Assembly (NCBI GenBank): GCA_910585465.1 | Contig: CAJUEW010000017.1 | Coordinates: 1 to 64,000 of the forward strand | DNA: 64,000 nucleotides | Direction: 5' to 3' | Source: an uncultured Lachnospiraceae bacterium | Lineage (GTDB): Bacteria; Bacillota; Clostridia; Lachnospirales; Lachnospiraceae | In this document: positions 16,480 to 25,802 of the stretch, piece by piece | Layout of the letters: each line of letters begins with the position of its first letter | Numbering within the stretch: position 1 is the stretch's first letter | Position numbers and translations under genes: made by a program | The notes under the pieces: model-generated | The model's database searches: none | What the model was told of the DNA's origin: nothing | The model's input: the letters and a program-made list of their open reading frames with translations, nothing else

Positions 16480-16508
16480 TTGAAGAACCGCTTCTTTCAT
16501 ATTATACT
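16480..16508 (+). promoter_or_regulatory. Promoter of the transglutaminase-like gene
   Basis: TTGAAG at 16480-16485 and TATACT at 16503-16508 with a 17-base spacer, 50 bases before the start codon. Confidence 0.7.
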
Positions 16509-16558
16509 AGAGTTAAATTTATTCTTTATTTTATTTAAGAAAGGACGTGGAAAAACCT

Positions 16559-18544
16559 ATGAACTACCCACTATCGCTCCGAAAGCTTTCCTATTTTCTT
16601 TTAGGACTCTGTATGTCGTTACTGCTGTTCAGCAGCCGGACAACTGAGGCACTGGCAGCGGAAACCTCTGTCGTAGAAGGCGACACCAGTGGAATTATCC
16701 AGGCCGGAGGGCTTCTGAAGGAAAAGACGCCCGACAAGCTCAGGAAATTTCAGGCTGTGAATCCGGAAGGAGCCGAAAAGACAATTGAAAATGGCCTGAA
16801 AAACTTTAAATCTTCCATTGATATCAGCGCCTACCATTTTGAGCGCTATGAATTTCAGGAGTTTTTTCAGGAATTTGTAAACCGCCATCCTGAATTTTTC
16901 TATATTTCAAACCGTTACAGCATCAGCCTTTCCGGAAATTATGTGAATGCATTATTTGTTTATTATGTGAATCCCAGCACCGGACAGGAAACTACCAATA
17001 CCAGCGAATTAAAAAAAGCGGTCAATACCTATGAAAATACAGTTAAGGAAATCCTTTCCTATGTGAACTCTTCCTGGTCGCCTCTGGAAAAGGCTCTGTA
17101 TCTTAACGATTACCTTACAATAAACTGCCAATATGATCTTACCTATAAAAACTATGATGCCTATGATGCTCTTGTCTCCAAAACTGCCGTATGCCAGGGC
17201 TATACGCTGGCATATATGGATTTGCTGAAGCGGCTGGGCATTCCCTGCGAGGCTGTAAGCAGTAATTCCATGAATCATATATGGAATCTCGTTAAAATCA
17301 ATGGCTCCTGGTATCATGTGGATACTACATGGAACGACCCGACACCGGACTACTGCGGTTATACAGGACATAGCTTTCTGCTGAAGAGTACCTCCTGGTT
17401 CCTTACCCAGGGAGAGCATTCCGCATCGGATTATGTATATTCCGGCTCTTTAAAAGCTTCTGATGCCAGCAACAGCAGCTATGACAATTATTTCTGGAAT
17501 TCCGTATGCTCCCCCTTCGGGTATTATAACGGACACTGGTATGCAAATATCAACCATTCCCTGAAGGAGTTTACCGGAAGCAGTACCGGTCTGAAGGAAA
17601 CACGGACGCTTGCGACTCTTGATAACGCAGGGTATCCCTACGGCAACGGCAGCGTATTTGCCAATATGTTTTATTACTCAACTCCCATAAGCATTCAGGC
17701 TGTAGACCTTGCAACCGGGCAGAAGGTTTCTCCTGCTATCTACACCCTGACAGCCGCGGAGCAGGCAAACGGCAAAATTTATGGATTCTTCATCGGAGCG
17801 GACGGCACTCTGGAATACAGACTGTCACAGAGCCCCAGCGAGGCCGGAACCCATAAGAGAATTTCCATCCACTCCCATAAGTTCGGAAGCTGGACAGTCC
17901 AGAAGGCAAGTACCTGTACAGAAACCGGGCAGCGCAGCCGTTCCTGCACCATATGCGGTTACAACGAGAAGCAGACCACTCCGGCAACCGGTCATGTACA
18001 TACTAAAACTACAACGAAGGCTGCGACCTTCCTGAAAAAAGGCTCCTCCAAGACGGTATGTAAGGACTGCGGAAAGACTATAAAAACCAAGACCCTCGCC
18101 AAAGTAAAATGCAAAAAGGGTCAGAGCTACACAGTCGGAAACTATAAATATAAGATTGTATCCGCCAAAATCGACGGCAAAGGAACTGTGGCATTTGCAG
18201 GACTTGCAAAGAATGTAAGTAAAGTAAACATCAAGGATACCGAAACCATTCTGGGCGTAAAATTCAAAGTTGTTCAGATTGCCAATAAGGCTCTTAAGAA
18301 CAAAACCTCTGTCACCTCCGTCACTGTCGGAAAGAATGTACACACTATCGGAACAGAGGCATTTTACGGAGCCAAGAAGCTGAAAACAATCACCATTAAA
18401 TCCACGAAGCTTAAAAAGGTTGGTTCCAATGCATTAAAGAATATCAATTCAAAGGCAAAAATCAAGGTTCCGAAGGCAAAGCTTAAAAGTTATAAGGCTC
18501 TGCTGAAAGGAAAAGGCCAGAAGAAAACAGTAAAAATCTATTAA
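16559..18544 (+). CDS. Secreted transglutaminase-like protein with Cys-rich and LRR-like C-terminus
   Basis: 661 residues from the ATG at 16559; a GTG at 16547 would add four residues. A signal peptide ends near AEALAAE-type sequence. The transglutaminase-like core has a Cys-His-Asp triad: Cys212 in TAVCQGYT, His240 in MNHIWN and Asp255 in YHVDTTWND. In bacteria such proteins act as extracellular proteases or crosslinkers. Residues about 430-510 hold two CxxC units (CTICG, CKDCG) separated by Thr-rich spacers and flanked by His. The last 140 residues are very Lys-rich and resemble BspA-type LRR_5 repeats (IGTEAFYGAKKLKTITI). The substrate is unknown; surface attachment or adhesion is plausible. 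Confidence 0.85.
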   Translation: MNYPLSLRKLSYFLLGLCMSLLLFSSRTTEALAAETSVVEGDTSGIIQAGGLLKEKTPDKLRKFQAVNPEGAEKTIENGLKNFKSSIDISAYHFERYEFQEFFQEFVNRHPEFFYISNRYSISLSGNYVNALFVYYVNPSTGQETTNTSELKKAVNTYENTVKEILSYVNSSWSPLEKALYLNDYLTINCQYDLTYKNYDAYDALVSKTAVCQGYTLAYMDLLKRLGIPCEAVSSNSMNHIWNLVKINGSWYHVDTTWNDPTPDYCGYTGHSFLLKSTSWFLTQGEHSASDYVYSGSLKASDASNSSYDNYFWNSVCSPFGYYNGHWYANINHSLKEFTGSSTGLKETRTLATLDNAGYPYGNGSVFANMFYYSTPISIQAVDLATGQKVSPAIYTLTAAEQANGKIYGFFIGADGTLEYRLSQSPSEAGTHKRISIHSHKFGSWTVQKASTCTETGQRSRSCTICGYNEKQTTPATGHVHTKTTTKAATFLKKGSSKTVCKDCGKTIKTKTLAKVKCKKGQSYTVGNYKYKIVSAKIDGKGTVAFAGLAKNVSKVNIKDTETILGVKFKVVQIANKALKNKTSVTSVTVGKNVHTIGTEAFYGAKKLKTITIKSTKLKKVGSNALKNINSKAKIKVPKAKLKSYKALLKGKGQKKTVKIY

Positions 18545-18551
18545 ACACATT

Positions 18552-18579
18552 AAAGGGGACATTAACAGTCCCCTTTTTT
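18552..18579 (+). terminator. Terminator of the transglutaminase-like gene
   Basis: AAAGGGGAC and GTCCCC form a stem followed by TTTTTT. The reverse strand also ends in a short T run, so it may serve the convergent DUF2325 gene. Confidence 0.85.
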
Positions 18580-18859
18580 ATGCCACATAATCTTTTAAAA
18601 TACTTTCCAGCGCAGAACCGCTGCTTGTATGACAGCGGACCACGTCAATATTTTTCTTCTTAGCCTCTTCCACCGCCGTTTTTACCATTTTATGAGATAC
18701 GGTATTCGTAAACAAAATAAAAAGATCCGGCGACCCCATCTGTTTATCCATACTGGCGGACATCTGGGTAAATACCTTTGCCTTACATTTATAGCTTTTG
18801 CAGATTTTCATATACTGACATACCATCCGGTCATGTCCTCCTACAATAACAACACTCAT
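18578..18859 (-). CDS. DUF2325 domain protein
   Basis: 93 residues, full DUF2325 length. It starts MSVVIVGGHDRM, has FTNTVSHKM near the middle and a conserved HTSSGSALESIL end. DUF2325 proteins are small Rossmann-like proteins of unknown role, often encoded near metal or redox genes. GGAGCTGCCC precedes the ATG. It is monocistronic between two terminators. Confidence 0.9.
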   Translation of the reverse strand: MSVVIVGGHDRMVCQYMKICKSYKCKAKVFTQMSASMDKQMGSPDLFILFTNTVSHKMVKTAVEEAKKKNIDVVRCHTSSGSALESILKDYVA

Positions 18860-18970
18860 GGGCAGCTCCTCCTTGTTCTGCTTTCCTCCAATTTCCTTTT
18901 CATTTTTTATCCCCCTTATAAGTTAGTTTATGCTAATTAGTTACTACTAACTTATAATAACAGAATTATC

Positions 18971-19020
18971 AAAAAAAAGCAACAGCGCTGTTTAAGAAAC
19001 TTTCTTACAAGCGCTGCCGC
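18971..19020 (-). terminator. Terminator of the B12/metal operon
   Basis: Minus strand GGCAGCGCTTG pairs with CAGCGCTGTTGC, with further pairing of TAAGAAA and TTTCTTA, and is followed by eight T residues. It closes the operon that ends with the AstE-like gene. Confidence 0.85.
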
Positions 19021-19026
19021 CTCTTT

Positions 19027-19989
19027 CTATTCGCTCAGATCTCCGTATGCAACCATCGGCGTGCCCTTAATAATATTCAGGCTGACCGTCTGGTAGAGAA
19101 GAACTCCGTCATTTTCCGCATAGCATTCCTCCAGAAGATTTCCGAGATAATCCCGGATTATTCCAAGCAATGTTCCTTTGGAAAACCTGTCGCCCGGCCT
19201 GCAGGCCGGATACCAAAGCCCGGTATGCCCGGCATTTAAAAAATGTCCGGCAGCAATCCTCTGGGGAACGTTTGCCCGCTGTTTCACAGGCCCCGGGAGA
19301 ACCTTTAGCAGACGAAGAACATTCCGCACATCCTCTTTATCTTCCTCTACTTCCTCTCTGTTCCATAAAGACCTGCACCCTCTCTCAATCAGGATTCCGG
19401 GAATCCCCATACTGCCGGCCTCATTATAAGCCCCTCCGGACGGATTTTTTGTCGCATAGCTGTATGCCACATTCACCACCCTTGCCATAGCCTCGGATGC
19501 ATCGTTTACTTCTGGTTTTGCTGCTCCCAGCGTATAAACATGCGGGTACAGCTCCTCATAACCATCCCCGCAGTGAAGATCCACATAGTAATCTGCCAGG
19601 GAAAACAGCTTTTTCACCATAGTATGACAGATCTTTTCTGTCAGCGTTCCGGACGGATTTCCCGGAAATTCTCTGTTGATGTTCTTTCCGTCCTCATATA
19701 CGGTACTCATAGTCCGGTGCTCGAATCCTGAACGGTTAATCAGCGGCAGAATGATCACATTTCCGCAGAGCGCCGCTGCCTCCAGCTCCCGGGAAAGCTC
19801 CATAGCCGCCTGAATCCCCACATATTCTGCATTATGGATTCCTCCCGTGACCAGCACGGTAGGCCCTTCCCCGCTGCCGCAGATCAACGTCGCCGGAACC
19901 TGCATGTCTGTGTTCATAATATTCATATACCCGGATATCTTTTCTCCCGGGCGGGCAGTCAACTGTCCTAATGTGAGTTCTTTCTTCAT
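19027..19989 (-). CDS. Succinylglutamate desuccinylase/aspartoacylase-family zinc hydrolase
   Basis: 320 residues. The M14-like zinc fold of the AstE/AspA family is shown by GGIHNAEYVG (zinc His and Glu equivalents), NREFPGNPSG and YYVDLHCGDGYEE (third zinc His). Such enzymes remove acyl groups from amino acids or related amides. The substrate cannot be read here. It lies 8 bases after the LysR gene and is probably cotranscribed with it, an unusual partner for a metal transporter. GAGAAATG-type start after the LysR stop. Confidence 0.88.
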   Translation of the reverse strand: MKKELTLGQLTARPGEKISGYMNIMNTDMQVPATLICGSGEGPTVLVTGGIHNAEYVGIQAAMELSRELEAAALCGNVIILPLINRSGFEHRTMSTVYEDGKNINREFPGNPSGTLTEKICHTMVKKLFSLADYYVDLHCGDGYEELYPHVYTLGAAKPEVNDASEAMARVVNVAYSYATKNPSGGAYNEAGSMGIPGILIERGCRSLWNREEVEEDKEDVRNVLRLLKVLPGPVKQRANVPQRIAAGHFLNAGHTGLWYPACRPGDRFSKGTLLGIIRDYLGNLLEECYAENDGVLLYQTVSLNIIKGTPMVAYGDLSE

Positions 19990-19997
19990 TTCTCTGC

Positions 19998-20912
19998 TTA
20001 TTCCTTCCCCATATGTTCTTTTACATAATTAATAAATTTCACAGCCTCCAAGGAAAGCTCATCCCGTTTTCTTTTCACATATCCGAAAATAATGCTTTCC
20101 TCATTCCCTTTAATAGGGATTCCACGTATTTCTTCACAGCCTGCAGATACCTGGTGCATACCGCATCCGATAGTACACAGCTCCGTCTCAAGAAGCATAT
20201 GGAGCATCAGATGCCTGCTGTTTGTCACCATGACCTGTCCCCGGCGTTTGTAATACTGATAATCTTCATTCCTCTGAATCAGATTAATACTCAAAAAATC
20301 CTGGTCATCCTTTGTCTGTATATAATTCAGATCCCGCAATTCCTTATTTGTTACAAATGCAGCATGATACAGCGGGCTTTTGGGACCCAGAAACAAAACC
20401 GGTTCCGTTCTCTTTAATTCCATAAATTCCAGATGCTTATATTCCAGCATCTGCCTAAAACCGGTTATCTGATTCCGATGCACATAAACAAAGCCCAGTT
20501 CTGCCCGGTGCCGGTGCAGTGCCTGAAGTATCCCTTCCACATCGTCTTCTATATACTGAACCCGGAAGCCATTTGCCAGCTCATCTGTATAGAAGCAGCC
20601 AAACATGGATGCCAGCCAGTCGCTGGATCTGGCTGCCACACAGAACGTAGAGACATTCCGCGCTTCCAGCATATTCTGAATCTTTTCTGACTCAACCAAA
20701 ATACGACAGGCATAGTCATAGACCCTTTTGCCTGCCTCTGTCGCCTCCACTCCCCGGGCCTTCCGTTCCAGAAGCTCCACCTGAAGTTCTGTCTCCAGAG
20801 ATTTAATAGTCTTGCTGATATGAGGCTGGGAGGTATATAATACCTCCGCAGCCTTCTTAAAACTTCCGCTGTCCACGCTGGCAACGAAATACTGTAACTG
20901 CTTTAAATCCAT
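19998..20912 (-). CDS. LysR-family transcriptional regulator
   Basis: 304 residues. N-terminal winged HTH (about 1-60, MDLKQLQYFVASVDSGSFKKAAEVLYTSQPH read in order) followed by the LysR substrate-binding domain. The ATG at 20912 fits the family start and removes a non-homologous upstream extension. It begins 14 bases after the P1B ATPase stop and ends 8 bases before the deacylase. Its effector and targets are unknown; the deacylase is the simplest target guess. Confidence 0.93.
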   Translation of the reverse strand: MDLKQLQYFVASVDSGSFKKAAEVLYTSQPHISKTIKSLETELQVELLERKARGVEATEAGKRVYDYACRILVESEKIQNMLEARNVSTFCVAARSSDWLASMFGCFYTDELANGFRVQYIEDDVEGILQALHRHRAELGFVYVHRNQITGFRQMLEYKHLEFMELKRTEPVLFLGPKSPLYHAAFVTNKELRDLNYIQTKDDQDFLSINLIQRNEDYQYYKRRGQVMVTNSRHLMLHMLLETELCTIGCGMHQVSAGCEEIRGIPIKGNEESIIFGYVKRKRDELSLEAVKFINYVKEHMGKE

Positions 20913-20926
20913 TTTACTTTGCCTGA

Positions 20927-23542
20927 TTATTTTCTGTATAAAATCCGGACAGAATTCAATACGCACAGCATTGCAACACCTGTATCCGCAAAAATCGCCA
21001 TCCACATGGATGCAAATCCGCAGAGGCCAAGTACCATAACAATCACCTTAATTACCAGTGCAAATACAACGTTCTGCCAGGAAATAACACTGGTGGAACG
21101 AGCGATTGCCACTGCCTGCGGAATGGATTCCATACTGGAGGTCATAAATACTACATCCGCCGCTTCAATTGCCGCGTCAGCCCCGTTTCCCATAGCTGCC
21201 CCTACATCTGCTCCGGCCAGCACCGGCGCGTCATTAATACCGTCGCCTACAAACATAACACTGCCGTAAGTGTTTCGGATCAGATTCAGCTCCGTCAGCT
21301 TGTCCTGTGGAAGCAGTTTTGCATGCACCTCATCAATTCCTGTCTCTGCCGCAACCGCCTGTGCACTGTCCTGCGCGTCTCCAGTCAGCATCGCTGTGGT
21401 AATATTCTGTTTCTTAAGCTTTGCAACCGCAGCCTTTGCATCCGATTTAATGGTATCCGAGATCACAACATGTCCTGCATAAATACCGTTTACCGCAATC
21501 AGCACCTCTGAACCAAACGCAGTCCTTTTATATTTATCAAGACGAATTCCAAACTTATCCATCAGCTTCCGGTTTCCGCAGAGAAGCTCGCCTTCTGTAA
21601 GTGTCGCACGAATACCGTGTCCGGCGATTTCTTCCAGAGCTGTGGGATTTTCCAGTTCCAGCCCCTTCTGCTTTGCGGCAGCTACTATACTGACGCCAAT
21701 TGGGTGCGTGGATACCTGCTCACAGCTGGCGCACATCTGAAGCATCTGATCCGGACTGAAGCCGCTGTCGGAAATAACCTGCTGCACCACAAAGTTACCT
21801 TCGGTAATTGTGCCGGTCTTGTCCATAACTACTGCATTTACATGGCTAAGCGCCTCCAGAGACACCCCTCCTTTAAAAAGAATGCCCTTTTTAGAGCCTG
21901 CGCCGATACCGGAAAAAAATGCCAGAGGAACACTTAGTACCAGCGCGCACGGACAGCTCATTACCAGGAAGGTAAGCGCCGTATAGATCCATTCAGACCA
22001 TTTTCCGGTAATAATGGACGGGACAACAGCAGTAAATAAGGATAGCACCACTACAAACGGCGTATAGATTCTTGCAAATTTAGTAATGAAACGGTCAATC
22101 TGCGGCTTGCTTGCCGCCGCATTCTCTACGGAATCCAAAATACGGGTCACCATAGATTCTTCCAGCATCTTTTCCACACGAAGCTTTAGCTGTCCGGAAG
22201 TGTTTACACATCCGGAGACCACTTCGTCTCCAAAGCCGACCCCTACCGGCACCGGCTCGCCCGTAATCGGGGAGGTATCCACACGGCTCTCTCCCTCTAT
22301 AACAACACCGTCCAGAGGAATCCGATCACCGGGACGAACCAGCAGTATATCCCCTACCTGTGCGTCCTGCGCCGGGATTGTCTGAACCTCTTCTCCAACC
22401 AGCAGGTTAACCACCTCCGGACGCATATCTACTGCATCCATAATCTGGTTGCGGCTCTTTTCCACAGCCACATGCTCAAAATACTCACCAATACGGTAAA
22501 ACAGAATAACGCCTGCCGCCTCTGCATATTCACCAATGATAAGAGCGCCTAAAGTAGCAACTGTCATCAGGAAGTTTTCATCAAACACCTGACCCTTCAG
22601 CAGGTTTTTCACCGCGGTCATAACAATTTTATAGCCCAGAACTACATATGCCAGCACAAAACATATATCCAGGAGCATCGTATCCGGAAGAATTCCCATA
22701 TGCTCCAGAAGCTCTCCTCCAAGAAAGAGAACGCCTCCTAATACTACCTGAGTCAACGTTTTGGCATTATCGGAAATGTCCTTTTTGCCCGTTCTTCCCA
22801 CATCACTGCTTAAAGTATCTTTGCTCTTCGGCGAATTATCTTTTTCTGTTACTACAACCTCAGATTCAATAGAAGCGCAGATCTGCCGAATCTGCGGAAG
22901 ATACCTGTCCGGGCTTTTTGCAGTCAGGCGAAGCTGTTTGGTGGCGAAGGTAATTGTAGCATCCGATACTCCGTCCAGACTGCGGATCTTTTTTTCCATC
23001 TTTGCCGCACAGTTGGCGCATCCGAGATTTTCCAATATATAGGTTTTGGTCTTATATGCTCCCGGAAGAGAACCGCCCCTTGGCACTACTTTTACCTCCG
23101 ACTCAATGGAAGTACAAATATCCTGAATCCTCGGAAGCAGCTCTGCATGATTTTCGGCAGAGAGCCTCAACTGCTTGGTAGTGAAGGTAATCGTGGCATA
23201 CTTAACCCCCGGCAGCTCTTTAATCCTCTTCTCCATCTTTGCCGCGCAGTTGGCGCATCCAAGGTTCTCCAGAATATATACCCGCTTCTCCAGGCCGTCA
23301 TCCGGCATATTGCAGGTGCAGTTTGAAAGGCTCTCGCCGCATACGTCGCAGTACTCCGCGTGGGGATGGCATAATTCACAATCACAGTTCTCCGGATGGC
23401 CTTCCACATGATGATGCGTCTCATGGCTATGAGTGTGGTCATGACCGCATCCGCATCCGTCTTCATGTTCGTGATCATGGTGGTGATGTTCGTGGTCATG
23501 GCCGCATCCGCACCCGTCTTCTTTTTTCAGTTCTTCGCTCAT
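20927..23542 (-). CDS. P1B-type heavy-metal ATPase (Zn/Cd/Co type) with His-rich N-terminus
   Basis: 871 residues. Exports soft or transition metal ions using ATP. The first 75 residues are extremely His/Cys-rich (two CGCGHDH blocks, a run of HEHHHHDHEHE and later CDCELC, CDVCG, CTC). Two nearly identical HMA domains follow, with metal Cys pairs at 96/99 and 175/178 (LGCANCAAKMEK in both). The membrane CPC motif is at 530-532, the phosphorylated Asp574 in DKTGTIT, the HP locus in THPIG, and the hinge in GDGINDAP. CPC with this N-terminus suggests a ZntA/CadA-like subclass. AGGAGGTT precedes the ATG at 23542. Encoded 53 bases after the lipoprotein in the riboswitch-led operon, so cobalt is a plausible substrate. 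Confidence 0.93.
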   Translation of the reverse strand: MSEELKKEDGCGCGHDHEHHHHDHEHEDGCGCGHDHTHSHETHHHVEGHPENCDCELCHPHAEYCDVCGESLSNCTCNMPDDGLEKRVYILENLGCANCAAKMEKRIKELPGVKYATITFTTKQLRLSAENHAELLPRIQDICTSIESEVKVVPRGGSLPGAYKTKTYILENLGCANCAAKMEKKIRSLDGVSDATITFATKQLRLTAKSPDRYLPQIRQICASIESEVVVTEKDNSPKSKDTLSSDVGRTGKKDISDNAKTLTQVVLGGVLFLGGELLEHMGILPDTMLLDICFVLAYVVLGYKIVMTAVKNLLKGQVFDENFLMTVATLGALIIGEYAEAAGVILFYRIGEYFEHVAVEKSRNQIMDAVDMRPEVVNLLVGEEVQTIPAQDAQVGDILLVRPGDRIPLDGVVIEGESRVDTSPITGEPVPVGVGFGDEVVSGCVNTSGQLKLRVEKMLEESMVTRILDSVENAAASKPQIDRFITKFARIYTPFVVVLSLFTAVVPSIITGKWSEWIYTALTFLVMSCPCALVLSVPLAFFSGIGAGSKKGILFKGGVSLEALSHVNAVVMDKTGTITEGNFVVQQVISDSGFSPDQMLQMCASCEQVSTHPIGVSIVAAAKQKGLELENPTALEEIAGHGIRATLTEGELLCGNRKLMDKFGIRLDKYKRTAFGSEVLIAVNGIYAGHVVISDTIKSDAKAAVAKLKKQNITTAMLTGDAQDSAQAVAAETGIDEVHAKLLPQDKLTELNLIRNTYGSVMFVGDGINDAPVLAGADVGAAMGNGADAAIEAADVVFMTSSMESIPQAVAIARSTSVISWQNVVFALVIKVIVMVLGLCGFASMWMAIFADTGVAMLCVLNSVRILYRK

Positions 23543-23595
23543 AGGAACCTCCTTCCCAATTCTTACAGTCTGTGACAATTACATTACCTTCTTGG

Positions 23596-24831
23596 TCACG
23601 GCTGCTTTGCTCTTCTGGCTTTTGCCTCCTCAAAGCTATAAGCGCCGGCCAGCGCTTCCAAATCCTCAAGCGTGGCATCCGGATTATAGTTTTTACATAC
23701 CCTGTAAAGATCTTCATAATTATATGCATTGATTTCAATGCTGGAAGACATTTCATATTTTTTCTCATAGTCCTCCGCATTCTCTGATGTCCAGAAGCCC
23801 TGAATTACATGAAACGCTTTTCCGTCAGCCTCGCGGAATTCTGATGCATAACCATTCAGCGCATTGTACATGGCTGCAAAAGACGGCCCGATAATGGAAC
23901 GGTATTTTCCCGTCAGATAGTCCAGATTACCGTTGGTAAACAACTTCCAGTTCGCATCACTATAGCAGTCTATCAGACCAAATTTGGCTCCTGCTTTCAC
24001 AATATCCGACTCCATATCAAATACCGGAAGTACAGCCAACACTATTCCATACCGATCTGTCTCATATTCGGCCTTTGCCCGTTCCCGAAATGCATCACGG
24101 CTTAAGTATCCCGGGCAGATACAAACCGTCAAAGCACCGGCCTGTACATGCTCAATATTTTCAGAGGCCGCCAGCTCCTGCGTATCTTTGTCAAAGGCCA
24201 CTCCATATGCTTCCTGAAGCGCGTCCAGAATCCCCATGGTACGCAGACGGTGCATCTCATTGCCTATAGAAGCGCCGCCGCTTAAAATGAAATATTCATC
24301 ATTTTCGGCATTTTCAGCAAAATAAGCCCCCATCTCCGCACCGGCCTGATATTCAATCTCATTGCCGGGACCTACAACACCGAGAAAATACTCATTATCC
24401 GACGCCTCCTCAAAGGCTTCATCAGACACACTTCCGGATGCCATCATGTAATAAATATGATGTTCCGCGCAAAGATTTACCTCCGCCTCCAAATCATAGC
24501 TGTTAAAGGACATAATACCTTCTACACCATTCTCCGCGGCAGACCTGATAAACTGCATCGCCTCCTCCGGGGATGCTACCGTATCGGAATAAAGGAAATC
24601 TACATCCTCAAAACAGTTTTCAATATAATTTTCCAGATAATCTTTAAAGTCAATTACCTCATTGTCTGTTCTGCTGTAAACCAATACACCGATTTTATGA
24701 ACCGAGGTCTTTTCTGAAGCCTTCTCCGCCGTACGATCACTGCTATTGCTGTTCCCGCGAATACTGCCGCCGCATGCTGCAAGGCCGTATGCAAGGCAGA
24801 TTATAAGCGCCAGACTAATCTTCTTTTTCAT
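23596..24831 (-). CDS. Lipoprotein with type-1 periplasmic-binding fold
   Basis: 411 residues. The signal peptide ends in a lipobox (YGLAAC), so the protein is a membrane-anchored extracellular lipoprotein. The mature part begins with HKIGVLVYSRTDN and has alternating alpha/beta segments like sugar or BMP-type binding proteins (GVEGIMSFNS, GPGNEIEYQAG). Its exact family is not recognised. The ATG at 24831 overlaps the stop of the upstream ABC ATPase (ATGA) and follows GGAGGAAA, so translation is coupled to the transporter. It differs in fold class from the main Opp/Nik-type binding protein of the same operon, so it may be a second sensor or receptor. Confidence 0.8.
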   Translation of the reverse strand: MKKKISLALIICLAYGLAACGGSIRGNSNSSDRTAEKASEKTSVHKIGVLVYSRTDNEVIDFKDYLENYIENCFEDVDFLYSDTVASPEEAMQFIRSAAENGVEGIMSFNSYDLEAEVNLCAEHHIYYMMASGSVSDEAFEEASDNEYFLGVVGPGNEIEYQAGAEMGAYFAENAENDEYFILSGGASIGNEMHRLRTMGILDALQEAYGVAFDKDTQELAASENIEHVQAGALTVCICPGYLSRDAFRERAKAEYETDRYGIVLAVLPVFDMESDIVKAGAKFGLIDCYSDANWKLFTNGNLDYLTGKYRSIIGPSFAAMYNALNGYASEFREADGKAFHVIQGFWTSENAEDYEKKYEMSSSIEINAYNYEDLYRVCKNYNPDATLEDLEALAGAYSFEEAKARRAKQP

Positions 24832-25802
24832 ACATTTCCTCCTCCGGCATATAAATAACACGCTACCTGATGGCCTTCACCCATATCCTTCAAAGACGGA
24901 CGCTCCTTCCTGCATATCTCCACACAGCGGCCGCATCTGTCCTGAAACGGGCAGCCGGCGGGAACATCCAGCGGACTTGGCGCTTCGCTCTCGATACTTT
25001 CAATCTTTTTGGAAAAGTCCATGTTCAGGTCAAATACCGCTCCCAGCAACGCCTGTGTATATGGATGCAGCGCCTTGGAACTGATATCCTCCGCCGGAAG
25101 CACCTCAACAATATTTCCCAGATACATAACTGCGATCTGATGTGCAAAGGACTGGATCAGACCAAGGTCATGCGCAATAAATCCAATGGCAATATTTCTC
25201 TTCTTCTGAAGCCCTACTACAAGCTCAATGATCGTCTTTTGAACGGATACATCCAATGCGCAGGTCGCTTCATCCATCACGATAATCTCCGGCTCCAGTG
25301 CAATGGCTCTGGCAATCGCAATTCTCTGACGCTGCCCGCCGGACATGTTGTGGGGATAACGATCCGCAAAATTTCCCGGCAGATCCACCATCTCCAGATA
25401 TTTTCGTGCTACTGCATCCTTTTCACCTGCCTTAATTCGGTGAAAGTTCATCAGCGGCTCACAAATAATATCCCGGATCTTCATCTTTGGATTGAAGGAA
25501 GCGGAGGGATCCTGAAATACCATCTGGATATACTGGCGGTTCCGGCGCAGCTCCTCTCCCTTTAATTTGGTTATATCTTTTCCATGGAACAATATTTCTC
25601 CTTCCGTCGGAGTGTCCAAAGATACAAGAAAACGCATAAACGTACTTTTTCCGCATCCGGACTCGCCCACCAGGCCAAGAGTCCTGCCCCTGTACAGCTT
25701 CAGACTGATGTCATTGCAGGCTGTCAGCGTGCGGTTATCAGAGGCCGGAAATTTCCGGGTTATATGGTTTGCCTCGAGTATTACATCCCTTTCATCAAAC
25801 AT
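24828..25802 (-). CDS. Nik/Opp-type ABC transporter ATP-binding protein (second)
   Basis: 324 residues. Walker A GESGCGKST, signature NMSGGQRQRIAIARA, Walker B IIVMDEA and the H-loop IAHDL are intact. The C-terminal oligopeptide/nickel ABC extension contains the Cys pattern CPFQDRCGRCVEICRKERPSL typical of OppF/DppF/NikE. The start at 25802 follows GGGAGGTG and overlaps the preceding ATPase by 8 bases. It energises the permease pair with its partner at 25795-26583. Confidence 0.93.
   Translation of the reverse strand: MFDERDVILEANHITRKFPASDNRTLTACNDISLKLYRGRTLGLVGESGCGKSTFMRFLVSLDTPTEGEILFHGKDITKLKGEELRRNRQYIQMVFQDPSASFNPKMKIRDIICEPLMNFHRIKAGEKDAVARKYLEMVDLPGNFADRYPHNMSGGQRQRIAIARAIALEPEIIVMDEATCALDVSVQKTIIELVVGLQKKRNIAIGFIAHDLGLIQSFAHQIAVMYLGNIVEVLPAEDISSKALHPYTQALLGAVFDLNMDFSKKIESIESEAPSPLDVPAGCPFQDRCGRCVEICRKERPSLKDMGEGHQVACYLYAGGGNV

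Noticed and set aside
13126..16486. Word CAAATTAAACAT followed by (C/T)GAA at about 13129 and 16468
   Set aside because: Only two copies, AT-rich, and only one lies at a promoter; probably chance.
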